Shown: in pieces, positions 11,420 to 19,608 of the stretch | How the letters are laid out: each line of letters begins with the position of its first letter | Numbering within the stretch: the first letter of the stretch is position 1 | Assembly: GCF_011299095.1 (NCBI RefSeq) | Contig: NZ_CP049889.1 | Span: forward strand, 1,210,001-1,274,000 | DNA length: 64,000 bases | Direction: 5' to 3' | DNA from: Jeotgalibaca porci | Lineage (GTDB): Bacteria > Bacillota > Bacilli > Lactobacillales > Aerococcaceae | Notes under the pieces: model-generated | Told to the model about the DNA's origin: nothing | Database searches by the model: none | Seen by the model: the letters and a program-made list of their open reading frames with translations, nothing else | Program-made: the position numbers and the translations under genes

Positions 11420-11460
11420 AGTCTGGGATTTTTCCAACGGGTTCCGATTTGAGGTGCAAA
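11420..11460 (+). repeat. Inverted repeat copy, left
   Basis: Shares the 13-base core CCAACGGGTTCCG, the flanking GAGTCTGGGATTTTT and GGTGCAAA with the reverse complement of 13862-13905. The two copies face each other and bracket the AT-rich segment between glnA and the ABC transporter. Confidence 0.7.
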
Positions 11461-11524
11461 GTAATGAAATCACATGTAAAATCACGCCACAAATCACAAT
11501 TATAATCACAAAATTAAAATAATA

Positions 11525-11571
11525 AAAAGTGGAGATAATACTATGTTTAAATTAGTATTATCTCCACTTTT
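11525..11571. terminator. Long perfect hairpin, probable bidirectional terminator
   Basis: A 19-bp perfect stem (AAAAGTGGAGATAATACTA and its complement) around a 9-nt loop. A/T runs at both ends would act as a terminator on either strand, in particular for the minus-strand gene ending at 11611. Confidence 0.75.
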
Positions 11572-11610
11572 ATTTAATTCGTAATAGTTTAAAATTACGT
11601 ATAGCTTTAC

Positions 11611-12144
11611 TTATTTAAAGATTGTTTGCAACTGTGCTTTTATAGGCAAATTTTCTTTTAGAATAGTAATAACTTTATCATAATCACTCTTTTTAAAATT
11701 AAATGTTTGTTGCATAAAACCACCTGATACTTTAATTTTTATATCATTTGAACTAATTACTATAACTTTCTCAATTTCATTCCATAATATAAGCTCTTTA
11801 TATTTATATGTTGATATAAAACCTTTTGAGCTAATTCCTTCTTTAATCCTCGTGCTTATAAACATAAAAACACCTAATCCTCCAATCACATAATGAAGCC
11901 AAGTTTTCGCATAAAAATATGTAATAAATATTAAAATAATTACAGAAAGCAATACAGTAATAATTTCTAGATAAGTTTTTCTTGTTGGGAGTATTAATTG
12001 TTTCTTATATTTTAGCTCTTTTCTAATAATCCCAAGGAAAATAAATGGAAGAATAATATTGGGGAATTTTTTTTCACATATTATAATTATCAATCCAAGG
12101 CTAATTCCTATGATTAAATATTTATCTAAAGTACTTTTTTTCAC
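11611..12144 (-). CDS. Hypothetical membrane protein with PH-like C-terminal domain
   Basis: 177 aa, not recognised by name. Two hydrophobic hairpins (about residues 9-38 and 58-95) are followed by a soluble domain of about 75 residues with the pattern seen in membrane-anchored bacterial PH-like or DUF5673-type proteins (GFISTYKYKELILWNEIEKV). Start ATG on the minus strand lies after TAGGTGGAG. The gene is distinctly more AT-rich than glnA and the transporter genes and lies inside the segment bounded by inverted repeats next to an IS256-type element, so horizontal origin is likely. Function unknown. Confidence 0.6.
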   Translation of the reverse strand: MKKSTLDKYLIIGISLGLIIIICEKKFPNIILPFIFLGIIRKELKYKKQLILPTRKTYLEIITVLLSVIILIFITYFYAKTWLHYVIGGLGVFMFISTRIKEGISSKGFISTYKYKELILWNEIEKVIVISSNDIKIKVSGGFMQQTFNFKKSDYDKVITILKENLPIKAQLQTIFK

Positions 12145-12253
12145 CGATAATTCAACTCCACCTATATTATTTTTAGTACATATTATACATGCTTAATTTA
12201 TTACAATTATTCATTATTTAATTAATATCACACTAGCATAATTTACAAAAATA

Positions 12254-13589
12254 GGGAGCGTCAATAATTTTGTGTAAATGGCTTTTCCCTGCTGCAGATT
12301 GCTTCTACACTTCCAACAGTTCGCATAGCATTTGTTCCAGCTCGCCTTCGGCCTGTTGGAAGCCTTTATGACTACGGCCCAAGAATTTCTGGTTGTACGT
12401 ATCAAAAGACGCGACCAGGAAGCGTTCCATAGAATCTTCATTCTGGAACTGTTCCTTCCGATGGCTGTACTCTTGATTTGCTTATTGAAGGATTCAATCA
12501 GGTTCGTCGAATAAATACTCTTGCGTATGGCTACGGGGAAATCATAGAAAGTAAGCAAGTTATCATTCGAGAGGATGGATGCCACCACTTTTGGGTAGCT
12601 TACTTTCCATTTTTCCGCAAAAGCACCACGTGCTTCCAATGCCGCCTCTTTAGACGCAGCTTGATACACCATTTTAAAATCGTCACAAACATCCTTGCGA
12701 TCATCAACGCGTACCTTGTGACTGATATTACGGGAAACGTGCACACAACAATGTTGAAAACGGGCTTTGGGATAGAACCGCTGAACGGCCCCTGCCATCC
12801 CCTTTAAACCATCCGTGATGAAAAGGAGGACGTTTTTCACACCACGTTCCTGGAGGTCCATTAAAATCTCTTCCCAAATCGTGATGGATTCAGTTGGTGC
12901 AATCGCGTAGCTCAACACTTCCTTTGAACCGTCCGGGCGAATGCCAACTGCGATATGAATGGCTTCCTTGGCGACGGTTTTCCGCTTTAAAGGGATATAC
13001 GTTGCGTCCATATAAATAGCGGCATAACGGTCATGAAGCTCCCGCTCTTTAAACGACGTGACCTCTTCTGTAAAAGATTTTGTTATATTGGACATGGTTT
13101 GGGGCGTGTAGTGATGCCCATACATTTTCTCAATCAAGTCTGCGATTTCCGACATGGTAATACCTTTTCGGAAGAGGTGAATGACGGTCTCCTCTAAGGT
13201 ATCATTCGTCCGTCTATAAGCAGGAACAGTCTGTTGCTTGAACTCGCCGTTGCGGTCGCGCGGAATCTGGAGATGAAGTTCCCCATACTCGGTATTGACC
13301 GTACGGTCATAGGAGCCGTTACGAGAATTACCCGTGTTAAAACCAATGCGATCGTACTTTTCGTAATCGAGGAAAGCCGTTAACTCCGTTTTGAGAAGCG
13401 TATTGACAGCTTTCTCCAAATGGACACGGAATAATTCATTCAAATCGCCTTTGTTCGCTAGAGTCTTTAGAATTTCTGTAGTAAAATCGTTCATAGGGAA
13501 GTCCTCTTTTCTGTGAATGTGTTGTGGTAACTCTATTCTACAGAAGGGACTTCCTTTTTTCTATTTACACAAAATATTTTACACTCTCC
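12254..13589 (-). mobile_element. IS256-family insertion sequence
   Basis: About 1.34 kb. Imperfect terminal inverted repeats begin GGGAGCGTCAATAATTTTG on the left and read GGAGAGTGTAAAATATTTTG inward from the right, both continuing TGTAAAT. A 7-bp candidate target duplication AAAAATA flanks it (12247-12253 and 13590-13596); IS256 elements usually make 8-9 bp, so boundaries could be off by a base or two. It carries one transposase gene that is frameshifted. Confidence 0.85.
12305..13494 (-). pseudogene. IS256-family transposase (Mutator type), frameshifted
   Basis: DDE transposase with conserved Mutator features: YMDATYIPLKR (first Asp), LLFITDGLKGM (second Asp), FQHCCVHVSRNI and the STNLIESFNKQIK segment near the catalytic Glu. 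After IKSTA (near 12460) the frame changes. The expected continuation KEQFQNEDSMERFLVASFD ... CELLEV is intact in another frame and ends at a stop at 12305-12307. The uninterrupted frame instead runs on with unrelated residues to 12214. One missing base explains this. As read, the C-terminal helical region after the catalytic Glu is scrambled, so this copy is probably inactive unless the shift is a sequencing error. Confidence 0.85.
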
Positions 13590-13861
13590 AAAAATATTCC
13601 ATAAAACATTTTTTTACTAAAGATGTTGTTTATAAAATCACATATCAATTCACATATGTATTCACAAAGATAATAGATTTATTATTTTTTAAAATAACTG
13701 TGATTTTATATGTGAATACATATGTGTTTTTTAATATATATTAGTATTCAAGGCAATCTTAATCCTAGTATTTAAGCCGAAAAATGAGAGAAACCAACTA
13801 TGCGATTTCATGTGTGAATCATAGTGTGATTTCTCTTGAGATTTTAACTATTTTAGCAACT

Positions 13862-13905
13862 TTTGCACCTATAAACGGAACCCGTTGGGATTTTTCCCAA
13901 GGCTC
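13862..13905 (-). repeat. Inverted repeat copy, right
   Basis: Reverse-complement partner of 11420-11460: core CGGAACCCGTTGG at 13876-13888, with TTTGCACCT on one side and a GGGATTTTTCCCAAGGCTC tail on the other. It also contains its own small palindrome GGGA-TTT-TTCCC. Confidence 0.7.
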
Positions 13906-13965
13906 TTTTTTTGATTCTTGTGATTACGGTCTCATTACCATTTTTTCAAGCTTTATAAAAAGAGA

Positions 13966-13982
13966 TGTTACAAAACATAACA
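13966..13982 (+). promoter_or_regulatory. GlnR box upstream of the glutamate/glutamine ABC transporter
   Basis: TGTTACAAAACATAACA is a perfect TGTNA-N7-TNACA match. As at glnR, it is followed by TGTAAT (13989-13994), placed where a -10 would be. The two GlnR promoters are alike over about 30 bases, so the transporter is very likely a GlnR target. Confidence 0.85.
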
Positions 13983-14053
13983 TTAAAATGTAATGAAATG
14001 TTTGCGCGGTACATCTAATCTAATTATAATTTTTAGGGAGAGGTGGTGCAAGG

Positions 14054-14776
14054 GTGATTAAATTAGAGAACGTCAATAAATATTTTGGCAGTCATCATGT
14101 ATTAAAGGATGTAAATCTAACGGTCCAGGAAGGTGAAAAGCTGGTTATTATCGGCCCTTCCGGCTCGGGTAAGAGCACAACAGTCCGCTGCGTTAACTTT
14201 TTAGAAGAACCGACAAGCGGGTCTGTTTTTATTGATGGTAAACAATTAACGTCGAAAAATAAATTAGAAATCGTAAGAGAAACGTCTGCAATGGTTTTCC
14301 AGCAATTTAATTTATACCCGCATATGACCGTGTTAGAGAATCTGACGCTCGGTCCGATGAAACTCCAGAAAAAATCGCGTGGAGATGCGGAAGCACTCGC
14401 ATATAAATATTTAGATGTCGTAGGCTTAACTGAAAAAGCCAATGCTTATCCAGCAAATCTTTCGGGCGGACAGCAGCAACGGGTCGCAATAGCACGCTCC
14501 TTGTGCTCGGAAAAGAAAATATTTCTCTTTGATGAACCAACCTCGGCTCTTGATCCGGAAACGGTTCAGGAAGTTTTGGATGTCATGATTAAATTATCCG
14601 AATTGAATATCACAATGATTGTGGTGACGCATGAGATGGGCTTTGCTCGTGAAGTAGCCGACCGGGTTGTCTTCATGGACCAGGGGCAAATATTAGAAGA
14701 AGGACCGCCCGAGCATTTCTTTGATCAACCGACGCATGAAAGAACAAAAGCATTTTTAAGTAAGATATTACGCTGA
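14054..14776 (+). CDS. Glutamate/glutamine-type ABC transporter, ATP-binding protein (GluA/GlnQ-like)
   Basis: 240 aa ATPase that powers polar amino acid uptake. Walker [10 protein letters not shown] (about 32-40), Q-loop [10 protein letters not shown], signature [15 protein letters not shown] (about 135-149), Walker [16 protein letters not shown]-loop VTHEMGFA. All are intact. The GTG start follows GAGAGGTGGTG. First gene of a four-gene operon in the order ATPase, binding protein, permease, permease, the order of gluABCD in Corynebacterium. A GlnR box lies about 70 nt upstream, linking uptake to nitrogen status. Whether glutamine, glutamate or aspartate is preferred cannot be told. Confidence 0.93.
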   Translation: MIKLENVNKYFGSHHVLKDVNLTVQEGEKLVIIGPSGSGKSTTVRCVNFLEEPTSGSVFIDGKQLTSKNKLEIVRETSAMVFQQFNLYPHMTVLENLTLGPMKLQKKSRGDAEALAYKYLDVVGLTEKANAYPANLSGGQQQRVAIARSLCSEKKIFLFDEPTSALDPETVQEVLDVMIKLSELNITMIVVTHEMGFAREVADRVVFMDQGQILEEGPPEHFFDQPTHERTKAFLSKILR

Positions 14777-14807
14777 CAACCATGCAGCTATTCGAGGAGG
14801 AAATACA

Positions 14808-15608
14808 ATGAAAAAGCACTTATTAAAAGGATTATTACTACTTGCAACGGTCACGTTAGGAGCCTGTTCAGGGGAATCGACTGCCGGGACGTCGAATCAA
14901 ACAACGGTTGATACGATTAAAGAAGCTGGTGTTTTACGAGTGGGTGTAAAAGACGATGTACCGAATTTTGGCTTGCGTAACACGGGAACAAATGAAATTG
15001 AAGGTTTTGAAATTGACCTTGCCAAGAAAGTTGCGGAAGAAATCTTAGGTGATCCAGATGCAATTGAATTTACTCCTGTAACAGCGAAAACACGCGGACC
15101 GCTTGTCGATAACGGCGAAGTTGATGTATTAATTTCTACGTTTACGATTACGGATGAGCGTAAAGAAACGTATAACTTCACAAATCCCTATTACCAAGAT
15201 GCAGTCGGAATCCTCGTTAAAAAGGATAAAGGCTATGAAGGCCTGAAAGATATGGACGGCGCAACAATAGGTGTGTCTCAAAGCTCAACAACATCCGGTC
15301 TGATTGATGAAGAAGCAGAACAATATGGCATTACATTGAAATATTCTGAATTTGCGACATATCCAGAAATTAAAGCAGCGCTTGATTCAAACCGTGTGGA
15401 TGCATTCAGTGTGGACCGTTCCATCTTAAATGGTTACAGTGATGATTCGACTGTTATTTTGCCCGATCGTTTTGGGACACAAGACTATGGTGCCGTTACG
15501 AAGAAAACAAACACAGAATTGGCTGAGTACTTGAATGACTTGGTTAACGGTTGGTTAGATGATGGCACAATTGATGCAATGATTACGGAATGGGGACTGA
15601 GTGAATGA
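14808..15608 (+). CDS. Amino acid ABC transporter substrate-binding lipoprotein (GluB-like)
   Basis: 266 aa extracellular binding protein. A lipoprotein signal with lipobox LGAC puts the acylated cysteine at residue 20. The family-3 solute-binding domain is clear: GVLRVGVKDDVPNFG at the start and GFEIDLAKKVAEE shortly after, which holds the Asp/Glu pair used to bind the amino acid alpha-amino group, then GPLVDNGEVDVLISTFTIT. RBS GAGGAGG. Its stop overlaps the next permease start by 4 nt, indicating translational coupling. Confidence 0.93.
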   Translation: MKKHLLKGLLLLATVTLGACSGESTAGTSNQTTVDTIKEAGVLRVGVKDDVPNFGLRNTGTNEIEGFEIDLAKKVAEEILGDPDAIEFTPVTAKTRGPLVDNGEVDVLISTFTITDERKETYNFTNPYYQDAVGILVKKDKGYEGLKDMDGATIGVSQSSTTSGLIDEEAEQYGITLKYSEFATYPEIKAALDSNRVDAFSVDRSILNGYSDDSTVILPDRFGTQDYGAVTKKTNTELAEYLNDLVNGWLDDGTIDAMITEWGLSE

Positions 15609-16324
15609 GAAGCTCAAGTCCATTCGCGCTTTGGCGCTTTGAGTCACTCCTTCAAAACAGTGAACCACTTTTAGGAGGACTGCTCAGAACGATTCTTGTT
15701 GCAACATTGGCTCTTTTATTGGCTTTGGCAATCGGGATTGTGATTGGTTTGTTTTCGACTTCCCAAAATCGTATTTTGAAAGGGATGGCTCGAATTTATG
15801 TCGAATTTTTCCAAAACATTCCATTGGTGATTCAAATCTTCTTTATGTATAACGGGCTGGCTATGGCTGGCCTTGTTCTATCTGAATTCACGATTGGGGT
15901 CATCGGGGTTGGGCTTTATCACGGAGCCTATATTGGGGAGGTCGTGCGAGCCGGTATTCTGGCTATCCCGAAAGGTCAGACAGAAGCGGCGTACTCACAA
16001 GGTTTTGATTACATTCAAACGATGCGCTATATTGTTTTACCGCAGACCATTAAGATTATTTTGCCGCCTTTGGCAAATCAAGCAGTTAACTTAATAAAAA
16101 ATACTTCCGTTCTCGCGATTATTGCAGGTGGCGATTTAATGTATACGGCTGATTCTTATGCTTCATCCAGCTTAAATTATGGTCCTGCTTATTTAGTAGC
16201 CGGCCTTGTGTATTTTATTTTGTGTTATCCGTTGGCTATTTTTGCCAAGAGATACGAAGAGAAATTAAAGCGAAGAGATATAGCGACGGTTACGCCGTTG
16301 GATTTGCCGGAGGTGATTGAATGA
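15605..16324 (+). CDS. Amino acid ABC transporter permease (GluC-like)
   Basis: 239 aa HisM/GlnP-type inner membrane permease with about five membrane helices. Contains the EAA loop YHGAYIGEVVRAGILAIPKG followed by QTEAAYSQGFDY that docks to the ATPase. Starts inside the stop codon of the binding-protein gene (ATGA) and overlaps the second permease by 4 nt. The two permeases presumably form a heterodimer. Confidence 0.92.
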   Translation: MRSSSPFALWRFESLLQNSEPLLGGLLRTILVATLALLLALAIGIVIGLFSTSQNRILKGMARIYVEFFQNIPLVIQIFFMYNGLAMAGLVLSEFTIGVIGVGLYHGAYIGEVVRAGILAIPKGQTEAAYSQGFDYIQTMRYIVLPQTIKIILPPLANQAVNLIKNTSVLAIIAGGDLMYTADSYASSSLNYGPAYLVAGLVYFILCYPLAIFAKRYEEKLKRRDIATVTPLDLPEVIE

Positions 16325-16977
16325 TTGAAACAATTCAACGTGTATTTTCACCCGATAATCTGGCATTTTTAATGAATGGTCTAAAAGTGACGCTACTTAT
16401 TTCACTCAGTGTTATCGTCGGATCCATCATTTTTGGAACCATCCTTGGGTTGTTACGCCAATACCGGATAGCTGTTCTGACGCAATTAGCCAGCCTGTAC
16501 ATTGAGATTTTCCGCAATACTCCGCTCTTGTTGTGGATGCTGGGCTGTGCGTTTTTAATACCCGGCAGCACGGTCACCATTAAGGGTGCTTTTGCTTTGT
16601 TTCTCTATACGGCCGCTGTTATAGCGGAAATTGTGAGGGGTGGTTTGAATGCCATCGACAAAGGCCAATTCGAAGCGGCTTATTCGCAAGGTTTCTCGTT
16701 TATTCAAACACTGCGCTACATTGTCTTGCCGCAATGTTTTAAACGTATTATTCCCTCGCTCTTGTCCCAAGTTATTACGACAGTAAAAGACACATCATTT
16801 CTGGCCGGGTTAGGGATTATGGAATTGACACGAAGCGGCCAAGTTATTTTGGGTCGCGCGACACAAACAACCGAAGTTTTTTTATTATACGGCTTCATCG
16901 GACTGACGTATTTTGTGGTCTGTTTCGCACTCTCTTTGGCAGTCAGATACTGGCATAAGAAAAATACAATCGTTTAA
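16321..16977 (+). CDS. Amino acid ABC transporter permease (GluD-like)
   Basis: 218 aa, same family as the preceding permease. The EAA loop is EIVRGGLNAIDKGQFEAAYS, with about five helices. Start ATG overlaps the upstream stop (ATGA). Last gene of the operon. Downstream DNA (16996-17060) contains CTCAAGTA/TACTTGAG hairpin words before the IS3-type element. Confidence 0.92.
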   Translation: MIETIQRVFSPDNLAFLMNGLKVTLLISLSVIVGSIIFGTILGLLRQYRIAVLTQLASLYIEIFRNTPLLLWMLGCAFLIPGSTVTIKGAFALFLYTAAVIAEIVRGGLNAIDKGQFEAAYSQGFSFIQTLRYIVLPQCFKRIIPSLLSQVITTVKDTSFLAGLGIMELTRSGQVILGRATQTTEVFLLYGFIGLTYFVVCFALSLAVRYWHKKNTIV

Positions 16978-16995
16978 TAGTAACTGCCACTTTGG

Positions 16996-17040
16996 AAAGT
17001 CTCAAGTATAAAGTAAAATTTAGCTTTTTACTTGAGCATA
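16996..17040. repeat. Hairpin repeat of the CTCAAGTA/TACTTGAG type
   Basis: CTCAAGTA near 17000 pairs with TACTTGAG near 17030. The same stem word recurs at 17049-17060 and 18564-18573 on the two sides of the IS element, so several related hairpins stood in tandem here before insertion. May act as terminator for the transporter operon. Confidence 0.5.
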
Positions 17041-17101
17041 TTACGAAAAAGTCTCAAGTAAAACCGCTAAAGGTAGCGACCCCCAAAAGTTAGAGTTTTA
17101 A

Positions 17102-17968
17102 TTATGCAGCCAATTGGCTGGTTTGAGTTCGGTATTCTACTGGACTTAGGCCAGCCAATTTTTCTTTCGATCGAACTTGGTTGTACCAATCGATATACTC
17201 GGAAATCCTTGATTCAAGCTCACCATAACTTACCATTTTTTCTCCGTGATACATTTCCTGTTTCAGAATGCCGAAGAAATTTTCCATCGCTGCATTATCA
17301 GCACACGTTGCTTTCCGAGACATGCTTTGAAAGAGTTTGTTTTTCTTCAAGATTTTAACCCACTTGTTGTGCTGGTACTGCCACCCTTGGTCCGAATGAA
17401 GGGTCGTGCGGACGGTGCCGTGTTTACGAATGATGCCGACGGCCTCCTGCAGGGGCTTCATCACGAAGTCCAGAGTTGGTCGCTTATTCATGCTGTAGGC
17501 GATGACCTCTCCGTTATACAAGTCCAGAATAGGGCTAAAGTATAACTTCTCCTCCCCCATACACTTGAATTCAGTGACGTCCGTGACGAGTTTCTGTAAG
17601 GGGATAGTGGTGTGGAAGCGCCGATTCAGTCGGTTCTTCGCAACGGTTCCCACTTTCCCTCTATAGGAATTGTACTTGCGAGACTTCCGCATGAACTTGA
17701 CACATTTTAAACCTATTTCTTGCATGAGGCGGTACACCTTTTTGTGGTTGACGCAATGTCCCAGTTTTTGCATTTCCTTCGTGAGTCGTTTATACCCATA
17801 CCGCTCTTTGAACTGAAAGAAAAGCTGTCGGATCAGCTCTTTTAGAGCCCCATCCGGGTCCGCTATTCCCAGTTGTTTCGCGTGGTAATGGTACGTTGCG
17901 GATGGGATTCCAACTACTGAAAGGATATCCTTCAGTTTGAATCCTTCTTCTTTGAGTGCGTATGCCAC
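17102..17968 (-). CDS. IS3-family transposase OrfB (integrase catalytic domain)
   Basis: 288 aa. The DDE residues are recognisable: TDVTEFKCMGEEKLYFSP (first Asp), LHSDQGWQY (second Asp) and MENFFGILKQEMYHGE (Glu, with the E seven residues before K). It begins in the -1 frame relative to OrfA and is expected to be made mainly as an OrfAB fusion through frameshifting at AAAAAAG (18022-18028). The stated GTG start is only the first start in the open frame; the fused protein is probably the functional transposase. Confidence 0.9.
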   Translation of the reverse strand: MAYALKEEGFKLKDILSVVGIPSATYHYHAKQLGIADPDGALKELIRQLFFQFKERYGYKRLTKEMQKLGHCVNHKKVYRLMQEIGLKCVKFMRKSRKYNSYRGKVGTVAKNRLNRRFHTTIPLQKLVTDVTEFKCMGEEKLYFSPILDLYNGEVIAYSMNKRPTLDFVMKPLQEAVGIIRKHGTVRTTLHSDQGWQYQHNKWVKILKKNKLFQSMSRKATCADNAAMENFFGILKQEMYHGEKMVSYGELESRISEYIDWYNQVRSKEKLAGLSPVEYRTQTSQLAA

Positions 17969-18513
17969 TGCTGTTTGTGCTTTTCGAGAAAGGTGTCTGG
18001 ATTCTCCCGGAAAGCTTTCAACTTTTTTAAGTAAGCAATCTCTAATCTTAGTAATTCATTTTCACGTTCCAGCTCTTCTTGGGAAAGAGAAGTGGACTTT
18101 GCTTGTTTTCCCGGCTGTTTTCTCGGTTTTCTGGACATGGGAGGTCGCCCCTTTTGTTTTGGTTTCAGGCCTTTTATCCCGTTCTCTTGGAAGGCCCGGT
18201 TCCAGTTGGCGATGAGGGAAGGATTGTTCATGCCGAAGGCAATGGCCGTTTCGGAATAAGAAGCGCCTGTTTCTTTCATAAAGTGTAATACATCCACCTT
18301 GAATTGAACAGGGTAGACCGTCTTCTTCCGCTTCCTCTTCAGACCTTCCAACCCGAATTCTTGGAAAAATGTCACCCATTTTCGGACGGTTGCGGCATCA
18401 GGAATGGCATGTTTCTTCGCCAAGGCGCTATATCCCAACGGGCCATCCAGATATTCTTGCACAACTTGTAACTTGAATGCTTCACTATATTTTGCCATAA
18501 AAAGAACCCCCAA
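17932..18513 (-). CDS. IS3-family OrfA (helix-turn-helix, DNA binding)
   Basis: 193 aa with two helix-turn-helix repeats (about residues 8-50 and 65-110) and a C-terminal leucine-rich coiled coil LERENELLRLEIAYLKKLKA, used for multimerisation. The AAAAAAG slippery heptamer encodes the KK of YLKKL. Slipping back one base there joins it to OrfB. Start codon follows GGGGGTTC inside the right inverted repeat region. Confidence 0.88.
   Translation of the reverse strand: MGVLFMAKYSEAFKLQVVQEYLDGPLGYSALAKKHAIPDAATVRKWVTFFQEFGLEGLKRKRKKTVYPVQFKVDVLHFMKETGASYSETAIAFGMNNPSLIANWNRAFQENGIKGLKPKQKGRPPMSRKPRKQPGKQAKSTSLSQEELERENELLRLEIAYLKKLKAFRENPDTFLEKHKQQWHTHSKKKDSN
18022..18028 (-). promoter_or_regulatory. 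Programmed -1 frameshift site (A AAA AAG)
   Basis: On the minus strand OrfA reads TTA AAA AAG TTG. The -1 frame reads AAA AAA GTT and stays open into OrfB. This is the standard slippery heptamer of IS150-type elements. Confidence 0.8.
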
Positions 18514-18582
18514 AAGTTTAGATTTTACTCTAACTTTTGGGGGTCGGTACCAAAAGGCAGTTCTACTTGAGACTTTTTTTAT

Positions 18583-19425
18583 TTATAGTTCATTTTCGCT
18601 CAATTTAAAGGTATCGCCATTTTCTAAATCACCGGCTTCAAAACCTTTATAGAACCAACGAATACGTTGGTCAGAAGTACCATGCGTAAAACTGTCAGGC
18701 ACAACGTAACCTTGAGCAGCTTCTTGAATCCGATCATCGCCGACTGCAGAAGCGGCATTTAAGGCCTCTTCAATATCGCCTTCTTCCAAATAATCCATAT
18801 CTTGGACGTAATGAGCCCAGACACCGGCATAATAATCTGCTTGCAGTTCCAGCCGTTTTAAGTAACGATTATATTCTGTTTCAGCTACTTTTCCGCGTAA
18901 ATCCTGCACTTGTTTTGAAGTACCTAGTAAATATTGAACATGATGCCCGACTTCATGGGCAACAACATAGGCCATCGCAAAATCACCGGGAGCTTGGAAC
19001 TTTTCGGATAATTCATCATAGAAACTCAAATCGATGTACAGACTTTGATCGCCCGGACAATAAAACGGTCCTGTCGATGAACCTGCAACGCCGCACGCGG
19101 ATTGGACACTATTGGTAAAAAGGACCAGAGTCGGCTCTTCGTAGTCCATGCCGTACTCGTTGAATACCTCATTCCACACCACTTCGGTATCTGCTAGCAC
19201 CACGCTGACAAAATCAGCGACTTCCTGTTCTTCCGTTGTTCCGGTGTACGTATTGTTTTGTTGGTTGGGCGTGTTACCAGTCAGAATAGAAGGGTCGCCA
19301 CCCAACAAGGTGAAAATTAAATAAATAATGAGACCAACACCACCAATTCCGCCACCAATCATTCCGCCACTCATACCACGCCGGTCTTCGACGTTTGAGC
19401 TTGATTTTCTGCCTTTCCATTTCAT
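18583..19425 (-). CDS. Neutral zinc metallopeptidase (YpfJ family)
   Basis: 280 aa. An N-terminal basic segment and a glycine-rich transmembrane helix (about 18-42) anchor the protein, with the peptidase domain outside. The zinc motif HEVGHHVQ lies at 157-164. The sequences QSACGVAGSSTGPFYCPGDQ and ELQADYYAGVWAH (third zinc ligand region) are typical of the family. Physiological substrate unknown. Start ATG preceded by GGAGGCGAAC. The minus-strand terminator that probably ended this transcript is now split by IS copy A, which could allow readthrough into the element or loss of termination. Confidence 0.9.
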   Translation of the reverse strand: MKWKGRKSSSNVEDRRGMSGGMIGGGIGGVGLIIYLIFTLLGGDPSILTGNTPNQQNNTYTGTTEEQEVADFVSVVLADTEVVWNEVFNEYGMDYEEPTLVLFTNSVQSACGVAGSSTGPFYCPGDQSLYIDLSFYDELSEKFQAPGDFAMAYVVAHEVGHHVQYLLGTSKQVQDLRGKVAETEYNRYLKRLELQADYYAGVWAHYVQDMDYLEEGDIEEALNAASAVGDDRIQEAAQGYVVPDSFTHGTSDQRIRWFYKGFEAGDLENGDTFKLSENEL

Positions 19426-19527
19426 TTCTGTTCGCCTCCAAGTAAATCCTATTTATGCTTCTATTTTACCAAGCCCGAAATAAAAGCACGAATGTTATGG
19501 TCGTGGAATAAAAAATTAAAAAAGTAG

Positions 19528-19580
19528 TTGACGATTAATAAAAAGGTGTTATGATGTATTTACGATATGTAACCGGTTAC
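19528..19580 (+). promoter_or_regulatory. Ribose operon promoter with RbsR operator
   Basis: -35 TTGACG (19528-19533), 16-bp spacer, -10 TATGAT (19550-19555). A 12-bp perfect palindrome GTAACCGGTTAC at 19569-19580 lies just after the expected start of transcription. It has the CG-centred LacI-family operator shape, so RbsR bound there would block the promoter. The operator assignment is an inference. Confidence 0.8.
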
Positions 19581-19608
19581 TTAATACAAGGAGAGCGTGG
19601 GGATAAAA

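Larger units (their letters stand above)
13590..14053. other. AT-rich intergenic region with palindromes, ending in the transporter promoter
   Basis: No credible gene. It contains a 16-bp palindromic pair (13651-13666 CACATATGTATTCACA and its complement at 13711-13726), repeated TGTGATTT/AAATCACA words also seen at 11466-11512, the right inverted repeat copy (13862-13905), and the GlnR-controlled promoter of the ABC transporter (13966-13994). Confidence 0.7.
17072..18551 (-). mobile_element. IS3-family element, IS150 group (copy A)
   Basis: About 1480 bp. Terminal inverted repeats GGTA-(G/C)-CGACCCCCAAAAGTTAGAGT are visible at both ends, with a possible 3-bp AAA target duplication at 17069-17071 and 18552-18554. 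Two overlapping minus-strand frames and an A6G slippery site give the normal IS3 layout. The frames look intact, so the element may be active. It interrupts a terminator hairpin: AAAAAGTCTCAAGTA at 17046-17060 on the left and TACTTGAGACTTTTT at 18564-18578 on the right. Confidence 0.92.
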
